A stretch of DNA of 64,000 bases, from contig OZ022499.1 in the NCBI GenBank assembly GCA_963989385.1, positions 76,136,203 to 76,200,202 of the forward strand, in the 5' to 3' direction. This stretch comes from Ctena decussata (Eukaryota > Mollusca > Bivalvia > Lucinida > Lucinidae). The notes under the pieces are model-generated. The model searched no databases. It had not been told where the DNA came from and saw nothing but the letters and a program-made list of their open reading frames with translations. The position numbers and the translations under genes are program-made. This document shows positions 9,911-19,812 of this stretch, piece after piece (position 1 is the first letter of the stretch; the number at the start of each line of letters is the position of its first letter).

Positions 9911-10255
9911 GAGGCTTTCTGGCTTCAGATTATTTGATTTCTGGAAAGATTATAATACAGGCTTATTCATTCAGGGCATCCCTATTGACTTTGCTACAAA
10001 TACAATGCATGTCATGATTCAATTCCATAATATTATCTCAAACATATAAAGACATTATCGACAATATACTGCCTTTCCCGCTGAGGGTCCAATATCACTC
10101 ATTATTTTAGTTTTCAATGCCAACCGTTAAAGCCGAAGTGACAATAGAAATCAAACGATATTAAGTTGATAGCGAGGTATTGGTTGTTATTATAGAAAAA
10201 CTCTTGGGGCTTGAACAAGTGAAAATCATACACATTGTCAGAGATTATTCTCGAT
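9911..10255. repeat. Segmental duplication, copy 2, block a
   Basis: Direct-orientation partner of 376-720; the shared landmarks are listed there. The distance between the two is about 9.5 kb. 10256-10439 beyond it contains a short GT-rich tract near 10343-10363 and nothing else recognised. Confidence 0.6.
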
Positions 10256-10439
10256 ATAAAAAATCCGTCGTGACAAGCAAACACTGCTGATGCTCTATCA
10301 CTGATTTTACTCTTTCTGTTTCGTTTTTGTCTTTCTTCCCTTTTTGTGTGTTTGTGTGTGTGTCAAACATTACACATTTTTTACAAAAAAGGATTCGTTT
10401 AAAATCAAATATAATTGAGTCAGTTTTAGATAGCTTGTG

Positions 10440-10714
10440 GTCATGGAGCTATTGGTAAAGTTAGAAGTTTCCCATGGTCATTGGGGCAATAGTTGGTAGA
10501 GTCCCTACGTATCTTGGGAACATTATATGGCAAGCGGAGCCGATTCTTCTCCTTCTTTATCATTCCCAGATTAGTAAAAGTTACCCATTTACTGCTCGGT
10601 TGACAGAGTTACAGTTTTTAAGTCAGTGCATGGATGGCTCAACAGGGATTCGAGCCCGCGATCCTCTGTACCATTACCGAACGCCTCTAAGTACTCGACC
10701 ACGCGCCTCCATAG
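10440..10714 (-). mobile_element. tRNA-derived SINE, Leu/Ser-like head
   Basis: On the reverse strand the head reads GTGGTCGAGTACTTAGAGG (A-box like, 10683-10701) and, about 30 bp on, GGCTCGAATCCC (B-box like, about 10645-10655). This is the internal promoter pair of tRNA genes with the long D-arm pattern of tRNA-Leu/Ser. A ~190-bp non-tRNA body follows towards 10440. The anticodon arm does not fold cleanly, so it is a SINE head and not a working tRNA. I could not identify a convincing target site duplication. Confidence 0.6.
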
Positions 10715-10985
10715 ACATTTAGACATATAAAATCAAATGGAATAATAGTAAAATATATCAAGCATTGTTTTAAACAAGATTCTTTTCTTGAAATAGTTTA
10801 TGGTAAAAAGGAACAACTAAAAGTGATATGTGTTTGTTTCTATAAATTAGAATTAGTATTAGCTTCTTGTTTCATTGCGAAGGCAGTTAGTCGAAAGTGG
10901 TAGAACCAAAACATCTTTTGGGTTTATTTCTACAAGTATTATCATTAAAGAAGTATTCGTTCCATTTTTTTTATTTTATCACAAT

Positions 10986-11230
10986 GGTCGGTTGGTTGTT
11001 TTGGGTTAAATGGCCCTTTGAGACAGTATTTCAGTCTATATCGGGCCGTCTCCCAAAGAGAGGGAGAAAGAAGCGAGGTGATAGATGAGAGAAAAGATGT
11101 TCAAACAACCCGCATCTACAGCAAGCACAGTAGGCATTTGCCCTACTAGTGTCCAAATCAGCACGGGAAGTTATACCAGCACCATCGCACCACCCAACAC
11201 AAGGGAATCTGATATCTATAACAAAAAGAC
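10986..11230 (-). mobile_element. SINE-like repeat with (AACC)n tail, copy 1
   Basis: On the reverse strand it runs from GGGTGGTGCGATGGTGC near 11207 through GCCTACTGTGCTTG to GACGGCCCGATATAGACTG, and ends GGCCATTTAACCCAAAACAA CCAACC at about 10990. The same order is found at 45187-45410 (reverse) and 60825-61077 (forward). The family has no tRNA boxes that I can see. Its tail of AACC units is the sort left by LINE-mediated retrotransposition. The open frame at 10897-11088 runs across its edge and is not a gene. Confidence 0.65.
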
Positions 11231-11315
11231 CAGAGAAATCACATCCTAAATGATCGATGGAATTTTGCTACTTTTGGCTCAACAAGTCAATATGATATCA
11301 GCATGAGTCTTACAT

Positions 11316-11493
11316 TTGTCCGTCGCAAATTTCATACTCGTTTTATTTGAATATCATAAACAAACCCTCCGAACTAGAATTTATATGTCTGGCCATTTAG
11401 AAACAACTGTTATCTGTAATTGTCTTATTACTTGTGATATTTGTTACAGCAGAATATTATCATTTACAGCAGCTTATCCAAGATTCTAAAATA
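11316..11493. repeat. Segmental duplication, copy 2, block b
   Basis: Partner of 2067-2265 and directly abuts the TA target site of the 530-bp element that follows. 11231-11315 holds nothing recognised. Confidence 0.6.
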
Positions 11494-12023
11494 TACACCT
11501 GGAAAAAAGTTAAGCACCCCCAACTGTTCTTGCAGAAGTTCTATCTAAACTTTTCATAACTTTTCACTGATAGTATTCCAAACGATTTCTTTTCGTAATT
11601 ATCAAGCCTTGATATATTACTTCTTGGTATCCGAGTAAATGGGCATCAGTTGGACTAAAAAGTGGCTTGTTTAAGTTTGGGACTGCAATCAAGGAACTTC
11701 GTGTTTCATTGGATGTTTATATCCAGAAGTGACTGATTTGACATGCACGTCAAATCTAAAGCTTGTAAAAGTTATGTAACTCAATGAGTCGGTGGATAAG
11801 AGCGTCAAGTTAAACCCCTACAGATAATAGGACCGTTATGCTATTCCAGAAAATAGTATCGTCATTTTGACAAACGATGGCCCGAAATTCAGTCAGAACA
11901 TATTAGATGTAATCCATTTTTGAATTGCATTCAAAATCAATTTAACATCTGTTTTTTCTTTCTAAGATGCTCGATGGGAAGAATGAATTTTTACTGGGGG
12001 TGCTTAACTTTTTTCCAGGTGTA
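11494..12023. mobile_element. Non-autonomous Tc1/mariner-type element, 530 bp
   Basis: Perfect inverted ends of about 28 bp: TACACCTGGAAAAAAGTTAA and onward GCACCCCCA at the left, TGGGGGTGC with TTAACTTTTTTCCAGGTGTA at the right. A TA dinucleotide lies on each side (11492-11493 and 12024-12025). Ends of this form with a TA duplication belong to the Tc1/mariner superfamily. The interior has no transposase frame, so it is a deletion derivative or MITE. The paralogous segment at 2241-2265 lacks it, which independently confirms the boundaries. Confidence 0.9.
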
Positions 12024-12129
12024 TATAATAACCCTTTGTATCTAGAATGTTTATGAGCAAAGTGTGAAGTAAATATAACATCTCCAGGAAACTTCAAATT
12101 CCGACTCCAGCCCATTTACACCAAAAGGA

Positions 12130-12235
12130 AAGAAAAGTGTAGTAAATGTCACAAGACACGTGGAAAGCTAAAACAAATAAAAACACTGCAGACAAACCAA
12201 AACAGAAGTAGTACCGCCTTGGGATGGTCAGTATG
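12130..12235 (+). repeat. Dispersed repeat with ACCGCCTTGG core, fragment (copy 2)
   Basis: Carries AGACAAACCAAAACAGAAG followed by TACCGCCTTGGGATGGTCAG (two substitutions from the core seen at 21473). Family described at 1230. Confidence 0.45.
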
Positions 12236-12249
12236 TGTGTGTATGTGTT

Positions 12250-12345
12250 CATCTCTCTCTCTCTCTTACCCCCTCTCTCTTACCTCTCTCTCTCTTACCT
12301 CTCTCTCTTTCCTCTCTCTGTTTCTCTCTCTCTCTCTCTCTCTAA
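12250..12345. repeat. CT-rich microsatellite
   Basis: Tract of CTCTCT interrupted by TTAC/CCTC units. It accounts for the serine/leucine-rich open frame at 12219-12467. Confidence 0.9.
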
Positions 12346-12379
12346 ATCACTATATTACATGCTCCTCTCAAATTATATG

Positions 12380-12540
12380 TAAGATGACGCCAAAGATCCG
12401 TTACCATAGCAACTATGGAATTACCAGCTGTCGTGCAAAGTACCTTGTCAGAGTGACGTATCGATGACGTCACTTTGACATCAATATGAACTCTTAGTTG
12501 CTATGATAACATTTATGACGTCATTGGTTCTTCAGCATGG
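12380..12540. repeat. Imperfect inverted repeat with two TGACGTCA sites
   Basis: GTTACCATAGCAACTATG on the left is matched by TAGTTGCTATGATAAC on the right. Between and beyond them lie TGACGTATCGATGACGTCA (about 12453-12471) and TGACGTCATT (about 12517). TGACGTCA is the CREB/ATF consensus site, but with no gene nearby it may simply be part of a MITE stem. Confidence 0.4.
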
Positions 12541-12782
12541 CAAGCAGTGTATGCCATGCTCTGCCAATTTTTCAATGACATTACAAACTGAAATTCTTTC
12601 AACAGAAACCTCAGATTTTCTCAAGTCATTTTTATTTCGAATTGGAAGTACATAGTACATATTGCATAAGCATATATTTGAGTAGGAATACACCGCCATG
12701 ATTTAGCCGCTTGTATAAGTCTGTATTATAGACAGATCTACATACATATATTTATGGCCGAATCGCACAGTAAGCATCACAA

Positions 12783-12926
12783 GTTTACATATGTCCAACT
12801 ATTGTTATTCTGTGCAGAAACTAATACATCACAATTTCCTGGTAATTGCTCTCAAAGGAATAAAGCTATAGTACCGAAACAGACAAGAACCAGCTGAGCG
12901 GGCCAGAAAGGCAATACGTTAATACA
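12783..12926. repeat. Segmental duplication, copy 2, block c
   Basis: Partner of 6157-6313. 12927-13380 beyond it has a TCTC/CACA compound microsatellite at about 13149-13196 and nothing else recognised. Confidence 0.6.
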
Positions 12927-13399
12927 TTGATTGTCGTTAACTTCAGCCAAATTCACTTACGTGAGTATATTTTACGCATATGAAAGTGTTACTTCCGTTA
13001 GTAAATTCGTCATTTGAATGCAAATACACAATTAAGGATCCTTGCAAATGTGCTAAATTTGCTTCTGGTCCGACCAGATGCAAATGGGGGTATTCTGGTC
13101 ATGTAAACGTAAAGTAAATTTAATTATATGCATTTTTAAAACCCCGCCCCTTCCTCCTCCTCCTCTCTCTCTCTCTGTCTCACACACACACACACATCAG
13201 TTATAGCATGGGGCGTAGAAGACTTGGGCATGTTGTACTACCCAATTTGCGATGGCAAGTTTAGGGAAAAAAATGATGTGAATAGATCCATCCGTGTATC
13301 AGCGTTAGCATTGACTCGCGCATTGGCTAGACAGCTTTAGTGTGAATGATAGAATATTTACGGGTTATCATTTGGCTGATTTTATTCAAGTGCCCATAA

Positions 13400-14030
13400 C
13401 CTCATTGTTAAGCCAGAGCTGGACTAAGAATGATCAATTTTAGGCGAAGCAAGTTTGCGAGTAGAACTCGATGGATTCTTAGCAATCAACATTTGTATGT
13501 GCCTAATTGTTTCTTAAATTGTATGGCTATATTTCATTGAGACAAACCCAAAAGCTGCTTAGAGTTTGATGACCTTGACCCCATTTCAATGCCAAATAGT
13601 TTAGAATAATTTAAATTTATGGTTATTTCTAGAACCAGTTGTGGAGGTTCACCAAACATGCATGGCAATATAAGGGATAAGCCAAAGCCAAAAGCCAATG
13701 AGCTGATTATATTTTCATGAGCTTGACCTTAGTTTTAAGGTCATAGAATGACATACAATGATAAAGTTACCATACAAATAACTTGTGCACACTGTATTTA
13801 TTGAACCAGTGAGTGGATTTTCCCCAGTCTTTCAGTAATATTACTGGGACCAGCGAATATTTCATTGTTTTTTGTTTACTTTGACCCAATTTTCAAGGTC
13901 GCTTTTCTGTATCTTGAGCCATTGAGTGGATTTTAGCCATGATTGGAGAAATATATCATTGGGACGGGCGAAAATGCTGATTAGACTTTGGTGACCTTGA
14001 CACAATTTTCAAGCACACAAATATTTTTCA
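13400..14030. repeat. Degenerate tandem array of ~155-bp monomers
   Basis: GACCTTGACC-like motifs occur at about 13571, 13725, 13883 and 13993. Between them recur ATTTTCAAGG-type and GAACCAGT / GAGCCATTGAGTGGATTTT strings, giving monomers of about 154 and 158 bp with a shorter last one. It resembles the monomer arrays at 31340-31960 and 56630-57420 in size and style but is more decayed. No terminal hairpins found. Confidence 0.35.
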
Positions 14031-14136
14031 TAAACATATATTGCCTTTGCCATATTTCTTGTTCAACAGATTTTGAATAAACCTGATAAAGGAGAGGCCA
14101 GTATATGTGACCGTTATCTTATGTTCAAGTGGTAAC

Positions 14137-14302
14137 AGGACACTTCGGCCCCAAACCATCTCGGCCCCCAGACACCTCGGCCCCTAGTCATCTCGGCCCC
14201 AAACCATATCGGCCCCACCTAGAAATAAATTCCTGGACACTTCGGCCCCTAGTCATTTCGGCCCCTAGTCATCTCGGCCCCATAGCCCTAGTCACTTCGG
14301 CC
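14137..14302 (+). repeat. Left subterminal array of ~15-bp CGGCCCC repeats
   Basis: Units such as ACACTTCGGCCCC, ACCATCTCGGCCCC and AGTCATTTCGGCCCC in tandem, interrupted once by CACCTAGAAATAAATTCC (about 14216-14233). The opposite-strand array at the other end of the element has the same units. Confidence 0.85.
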
Positions 14303-14405
14303 TCAGTTTGACAAATTTAAATAATTTCTATATTTTTTCACTATTTTTGCCCATTGAGATATTTGCATCTTTTTTTATTCTTTTTTACAGTATTATTCCT
14401 CGAGT

Positions 14406-15133
14406 GCGCTACTATAAGGGAATGTCTTCCAAAGTGGCGCTATTGCCGCTGCGCTTCTATAAGGGGATGTCTTCTGTACTAGAGCTATTGCCGCTGCGCT
14501 ACTAAAAGGGACTGTCTTCTGTAGTAGCGCTAATGACGCAGCGCTACTAACGCTATTGCCGCTGCGCTACTAAAAGGGGCTGTCTTTTGTAGTAGCGCTA
14601 ATGCCGCTGCGCTACTATAAGAGAATGTCTTCCAAAGTGGCGCTATTGCCGCTGCGCTTCTATAAGGGGATGTCTTCTGTACTAGAGCTATTGCCGCTGC
14701 GCTACTAAAAGGGGCTGTCTTCTGTAGTAGCGCTAATGACGCAGCGCTACTAGCGCTATTGCCGCTGCGCTACTAAAAGGGGCTGTCTTTTGTATTAGCG
14801 CTAATGCCGCTGCGCTACTATAAGGGAATGTCTTCCAAAGTGGCGCTATTGCCGCTGCGCTTCTATAAGGGGATGTCTTCTGTACTAGAGCTATTGCCGC
14901 TGCGCTACTAAAAGGGACTGTCTTCTGTAGTAGCGCTAATGCCGCTGCGCTACTATAAGGGAATGTCTTCCAAAGTGGCGCTATTGCCGCTGCGCTTCTA
15001 TAAGGGGATGTCTTCTGTACTAGAGCTATTGCCGCTGCGCTACTAAAAGGGACTGTCTTCTGTAGTAGCGCTAATGCCGCTGCGCTACTATAAGGGAATG
15101 TCTTCCAAAGTGGCGCTAATGCCGCTGCGCTAC
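14406..15133. repeat. 45-bp minisatellite with 135-bp higher-order repeats, left part
   Basis: Monomers of 45 bp share CTATAAGGG / CTAAAAGGG, TGTCTTC and GCCGCTGCGCT. Three monomer types alternate, distinguished by TCCAAAGTGGCGCTATT, TGTACTAGAGCTATT and TGTAGTAGCGCTAAT, giving a 135-bp super-unit. Because 45 is a multiple of three, a long alanine-rich frame stays open on the reverse strand (14733-15203); I consider that a by-product. Some units carry a ~24-bp internal duplication. Confidence 0.9.
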
Positions 15134-15135
15134 TA

Positions 15136-16148
15136 CGAGGGATGATCCAGAAATTCGTGGACACAGTCCATAAAATCCAACTGCAATATGTAATTTCTTT
15201 CAAAACTTAACCAATGCTTCTCTATATATGACTGAATAATTTCTCACAGTATCAGTTAAATCCAATGAATATTGGGTTTGACATCTACGTTTGAATATAC
15301 CAGGGGTTGTCTGTGCGGCGCACTCCAGATTTTTGCAGAAAAATACAAAATATTCCTTTTAAAATAATCAAATATATTTTTATCCTTAAAATTTCGATAT
15401 AAAATTTCAGTCAAGAACTCACGTAGCATTTCCCAATTTCAAACGACATGAATATTTATTATTGGCATTTGACATGACATTCTGTACACACAAAACAGAC
15501 CACCACCCTCAAGCATGAAGGAAGAAAATGACGTTTTTCCAACGTCTGCGCGCAAACAGTTTGTCTAAAGGCCGACATAAAAAAACATTACGAATACAAT
15601 GGAAACAAATCATACTTTACACGAAGCATCACGAGACATACACGTTTCAAGATACTGTGTAAACGAGTCCTAAAAATAAATTTCGAGCGATATTTTGATC
15701 CTCAGGATGGCAATGATGCACTTATTTGATGAAATAGTAGATTTTGCACCTCAAAACTGAGCCCAAGAAATGTTTACGCGATATCAGAAGGTGTTCTTTA
15801 TAAAACCTGATGGAAAACTTGTGACTGTCTTATTGCTCTATTCCTCGTATCATATAAATGCTGAAACTGTGATTTTAATGTCATGATTTCTTTTAGTAGA
15901 TCTTATCAGCTTCTCATTTTGGGCACTAGCATATATCAGACGTTAACGTGACGTTGTGGCATGCGCCGCGCAACCTAGGGTAACTGAAGAAAATGCATTG
16001 TTATATATAAACCGTTTTAGATATCTGATTCAAAATTTAAACGTGTGTATATCAATGGTGTGGGAATGAGCATGTAACTTTTCATCGATTTTCCTTTTCA
16101 GATTCCTTACTTATTTATGGTGTCCACGAACTTTTGGATCAGCCCTCG
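15136..16148. mobile_element. 1-kb TA-flanked element nested in the minisatellite
   Basis: Ends are CGAGGGATGATCCAGAAATT and, on the opposite strand, CGAGGGCTGATCCAAAAGTT, both continuing into CGTGGACAC. TA is duplicated at 15134-15135 and 16149-16150. Removing the element and one TA restores GCTACTATAAGGG, exactly the local minisatellite unit. These features indicate a Tc1/mariner-superfamily insertion. At about 1013 bp it is near mariner length, but I find no transposase motif or long frame in either strand, so it is a decayed or non-autonomous copy. Confidence 0.85.
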
Positions 16149-16150
16149 TA

Positions 16151-16618
16151 TAAGGGGGTGTTTTCTGAAGTAGCGCTATTGCCGCTGCGCTACTAAAAGG
16201 GGCTGTCTTCTGTAGTAGCGCTAATGCCGCAGCACTACTAGCGCTATTGCCGCTGCGCTACTAAAAGGGGCTGTCTTTTGTAGTAGCGCTAATGCCTCAG
16301 CGCTACTATAAGGGAATGTCTTCCAAAGTGGCGCTACTGCCGCTGTGCTACTATAAGGGGATGTCTTCTGTACTAGCGCTATTGCCGCTGCGCTACTAAA
16401 AGGGACTGTCTTCTGTAGTAGCGCTAATGCCGCTGCGCTACCATAAGGTATGTCTTCCAAAGTGGCGCTATTGCCGCTGTGCTACTATAAGGGGGTGTTT
16501 TCTGAAGTAGCGCTATTGCCGCTGCGCTACTAAAAAGGGCTGTCTTCTGTAGTAGCGCTATAGCCGCTGTGCTACTATAAGGGAATGCTTTCTGAAGGAG
16601 CGCTATTGCCGCTGCACT
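16151..16618. repeat. 45-bp minisatellite, right part
   Basis: Same 45-bp units as at 14406-15133, continuing the array on the far side of the nested element with slightly more divergence (for example CTGTGCTAC, GTGTTTTCTGAAG variants). The open frame at 16221-16460 (reverse) is explained by the repeat. Confidence 0.88.
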
Positions 16619-16868
16619 CTATCTGTACATTGCCCACCCACCAACCCTCTTTTCGTGATGGTCTTACATGAAAGATGGACCGAATTTTGTTTGAGCCGTT
16701 TCCCTATACGGTAATTTGTGAACACTCTTTCAAGATACTACTAAAGTAATAGCTGTATACATTAACTGATAATGCAAAACAAAGCCGTAATTACTGACAT
16801 TTCTCTAAAAAGCGTTTCTATAAAATTTACACATGAATATACTAAAAAAATACGAAAATACAATTGGG

Positions 16869-17022
16869 ACCGAAATGTCTTAGGGGCCGAGATGACTAGG
16901 GGCCGAAGTGTCCGTGGGGCCGAGATGACTGGGGCCGAGGTGACTGGGGCCGAAGTGACTGGGGCCAAGATGGTTTGGGGCCGAAGTGTCTAGGGGCCGA
17001 GATGGTTTGGGGCCGAAGTGTC
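16869..17022 (-). repeat. Right subterminal array of ~15-bp GGGGCCGA repeats
   Basis: Units AGGGGCCGAGATGACT, GGGGCCGAAGTGTC and TGGGGCCGAGGTGACT, inverted relative to 14137-14302. The forward and reverse open frames over 16762-16993 are repeat shadows. The spacer 16619-16868 is AT-rich and unremarkable. Confidence 0.85.
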
Positions 17023-17056
17023 TGTAAATCGTTCAAGTTCGACAAGTCAACTTGGA

Positions 17057-17917
17057 AGCCTACTCTGATAAATGACTAGGTTATACTACGTTTCCCGCTC
17101 CTATGTTTGGCCAAAACTATGTCAGTTTTGTACGGATTTAGGTTGTACTATGTTTCTAGTTCATTTCCATTACGTTTCCTTATGATTTACATCGTGTAAT
17201 CTGGTTATCGAACGGCTTAGTGTCACGCTTTCAGTAGGACTAGCCTACTACGATTCAGAACTATTTACTACGAATTACTAGGGTACTGTCCTGGATAATA
17301 TTGTCGAAGTGACGTTTTTTTAGGTATTGCAAAACGTATCGAAACTTTTAACGTAGCAAAACGGAGAAAACGTAGGAAAGCGTCAATAATGCGTAAAAAT
17401 ACAGAGAAGACCTCCTAGTATTGCCACGTATTTAAAACGTTTCAACTACATTTTGGTTCATTTAGACTGTGTACCTACGTTTTATAAGGTATACACTACG
17501 TATATCGAAATGCCGTTATTACGTGGCCAAGCTACGTTTGAGTTGGAATTCCAACTCAAACAGAGCTTGGCCACGTTTGTAGCTGTATATAACCATTATG
17601 TAACACATATTCACTACGTTTTGATACGTATAATGCCGTTTTGTTACGTTTCAAGAACGTTTCTGTACGTATCTGATGCATTCCGCTACGCTTTAGTACG
17701 GTCATTCTCCGTTTTGCTATGTTTAACTAGGTACAAGATGCCACGTTTTTTGCTGAACGCTCCAAACTCAAACGTGGCTGGACAACGGTATGTAACCGTA
17801 TATATATGTATGTAACACGTTACCACTACGTTTATAACGTATATTGCCGTTGTGCTACGTTTTAAAACCGTAGTACAACCTTGCCGTCTGTACGTGACAG
17901 TGAGACTAGGGCTTCAC
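17057..17917. mobile_element. ACGT-phased palindromic element (copy X)
   Basis: About 860 bp. Ends resemble AGCCTACTCTGATAAATGAC...ACTAGGTTATACTACG on the left and, reversed, GAAGCCCTAGTCTCACTGTC on the right. The centre, 17521-17575, is a palindrome: ACGTGGCCAAGCT, TTTGAGTTGGAATTCC and their complements, with one 3-bp mismatch. Both arms are full of ACGT or one-off variants. On the right, motif starts are about 17616, 17626, 17636, 17646, 17657, 17667, 17677, 17688, 17698, 17709, 17719, 17729, that is every 10-11 bp. The open frame at 17453-17815 crosses the palindrome and is not conserved at the other copies. Confidence 0.65.
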
Positions 17918-18072
17918 GGACTGATGAATAATATAAGCTTGTTACTGGAAGAATTCCTACGCAGATCTAACGTCTGCTAAGGAGTACGCGATTGTGCGCT
18001 CGAAACTAGTTTAAGGCCCAGTAGCTCATGAATGCGGAAATGTATCAAGCTTATTGCATTTTTCAGATAAAT

Positions 18073-18312
18073 GTTCCACGACACCATAAAACCAACAAAG
18101 TGGCATGTGTGCCTAGCAGAGACTCAACTCAGATCAGCCTGGATATGCGCTCAGTCTGACCAGAGTCTTCGCTGTCCGCATGGAACTAGCTTAGGCCTTA
18201 GCTACCCTTAAAGTGCAAGCAAATAATCTGATCAGACTGGGTGGATGCCCAGGCTATTCTGAGTCTTCGCTCTGCGCACATTCCACTTTCTTGGTTTGTC
18301 ATGTCGCCGCTC
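18073..18312. mobile_element. GAGCCGCGAC foldback MITE, copy D
   Basis: 240 bp; the left end is eroded (GTTCCACGAC) and the right end is GTCGCCGCTC. CATGTG-type arms. 17918-18072 holds nothing recognised. Confidence 0.8.
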
Positions 18313-18988
18313 AAATATGTTGTTAGAGGCTTAAAACGTATTCTGGGATACAATACAGAACAAAGTATTTAGGTAACCAAGCACATGCTCGAATGATATG
18401 CACGTACAGTGCTATGTGTACATTTCTGATCTTTCTTAAACTTTATGGATTAGACAAGTATTCCATTTTTCTTTTACAGCTAAGGTGCCATCCAGTATAT
18501 AGCATAATTTCCTATATCAAACTGCAAAATAAAAGGGCGTTTTGAGTAGGAAAGAAACTCATGTAGGCAACTTTAAGCATTCTTTATTAATCAATTTGTT
18601 TATTTATTTACTTTTAATATGCGAAAAAATACGAGAGCGCAATTACTAGACAGGTAGTTTTGAATTTTGATCAAACTTATATATCTTTTTTTATATGCGG
18701 CAAGAAACGTTTTGGAAATTGGTACTGTGGGCTTGTTGCAATTCGCTGCAAACTAGGAGTGGAAGAGAAGAATATAGGGGCAGGTGTTTAAATTGCACAC
18801 ATTATTTTATATATAATGGTGCAAAAAATGTACTGAGGCTCTTGTTTTATTGGTTGAATTATTCCTTCATTCAGATATATCAAAAACAAACTCAAAATAA
18901 AATAAAATATTGAATAGTTGATTCGTCACAGTGCGTCTACGCCTTTAATATTGCTATAAGTTCTTTGTAATATATGGATAAAACATTT
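18313..18988. other. No recognised feature
   Basis: AT-rich DNA. The open frame at 18695-18913 has no motif and no supporting context. Confidence 0.4.
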
Positions 18989-19224
18989 GAGGCGTGACAC
19001 GAGAAAACCAACGAAATGGTTGTGCGCCCAGCGCAGACTCAGATCAGCCTGGAACTCCGCCCACTCTGATCAGAGTCATCGCTGTCCACATTGAGGTAGC
19101 TTAGATTCTAAGGTACCCTGTAAGCGCTTTGTGAAGAGTCTGATCAGACAGGGCGGATGCCCAGGCTGATCTGAGTCTGCGATGGGCGCACGACCATTTT
19201 GTTGGTTTTCGCGTGTCGCGGCTC
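18989..19224. mobile_element. GAGCCGCGAC foldback MITE, copy E
   Basis: 236 bp, TTGTG-type arms, left end GAGGCGTGAC, right end GTCGCGGCTC. ATTT flanks both sides. Confidence 0.85.
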
Positions 19225-19577
19225 ATTTATTGCATGTCCCATCCAAAATTCTGAGAAGACAATTCCTACCTGTTGTGCCATTGTGAAAAGTATAAGTCCA
19301 AGAATTCTCCGCTATCCTATCAGAAGACTGCAAATTAGTCCTATGCAAGGCACGCACTGTCGCAGAGAGTCAAATATTTAAGTTGTTGTTTAGCTAAAAA
19401 TAGGCCCTTGGGATCAACAGTTTGTTTGATAGCACTTCTCTCATAGAGCACACTAATGAATTATAGATGTTGCAAAAGTTTTCCGATGTCACAGTTACTT
19501 TTGTACAGAACAACGCCAAATGTGGAATTGAAGTAAGGAGCAACAATATCCGATATTAGCCTATAAAACCAATATAT

Positions 19578-19812
19578 GAGCCGCGACACGAGAAAACCAA
19601 CAAAGTGGTTGTGCGCCCAGCGCAGACTCAGATCAGCCTGGGCATCCGCCCAGTCTGATCAGAGTCTTCGCTGTCCGCATGGAGGTAGCTTAACCCCTTT
19701 GCTACCCTTTAAGCGCTTAGCGCAGAGTCTCCTCAGACTGGGCGGATGTCCACGCTGATCTGAGTTGCGCTGGGCGCACAACCACTTAGTTGGTTTTCTC
19801 GTGTCGCGGTTC
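19578..19812. mobile_element. GAGCCGCGAC foldback MITE, copy F
   Basis: 235 bp, TTGTG-type arms, close to the family consensus (GAGCCGCGACACGAG ... GTCGCGGTTC). Flanks AATATAT and ATATTAG. The interval 19225-19577 has no other recognised feature. Confidence 0.88.

Larger units (their letters stand above)
14131..17030. mobile_element. 2.9-kb composite element with CGGCCCC tandem-repeat inverted ends and an 8-bp flanking direct repeat
   Basis: The ends are GGTAACAGGACACTTCGG at the left and, on the opposite strand at the right, GATTTACAGACACTTCGG. Each is followed inward by about ten ~15-bp repeats of the form (C/A)NNNTCGGCCCC, in inverted orientation (14137-14302 and about 16869-17022). GTTCAAGT lies immediately outside on both sides (14123-14130 and 17031-17038), which fits an 8-bp target duplication. 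Eight-bp duplications are made by hAT, P, Merlin and some other superfamilies; I do not assign one. No transposase frame is present: the interior is a minisatellite, a nested TA element and two AT-rich spacers. Confidence 0.72.

Noticed and set aside
10640..10714. tRNA-Leu/Ser gene on the reverse strand
   Set aside because: No closing acceptor stem or variable arm; part of a longer SINE-like unit.
12219..12467. Serine/leucine-rich open frame
   Set aside because: Encoded by the CT microsatellite.
14733..15203. 156-codon alanine-rich open frame on the reverse strand
   Set aside because: Shadow of the 45-bp minisatellite; the period of 15 codons follows the DNA repeat, and the frame ends in the nested TA element.
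14137..17022. Regularly spaced repeats that could suggest a CRISPR array
   Set aside because: The ~15-bp units have no unique spacers of CRISPR length and occur as inverted arrays at the ends of a eukaryotic element.
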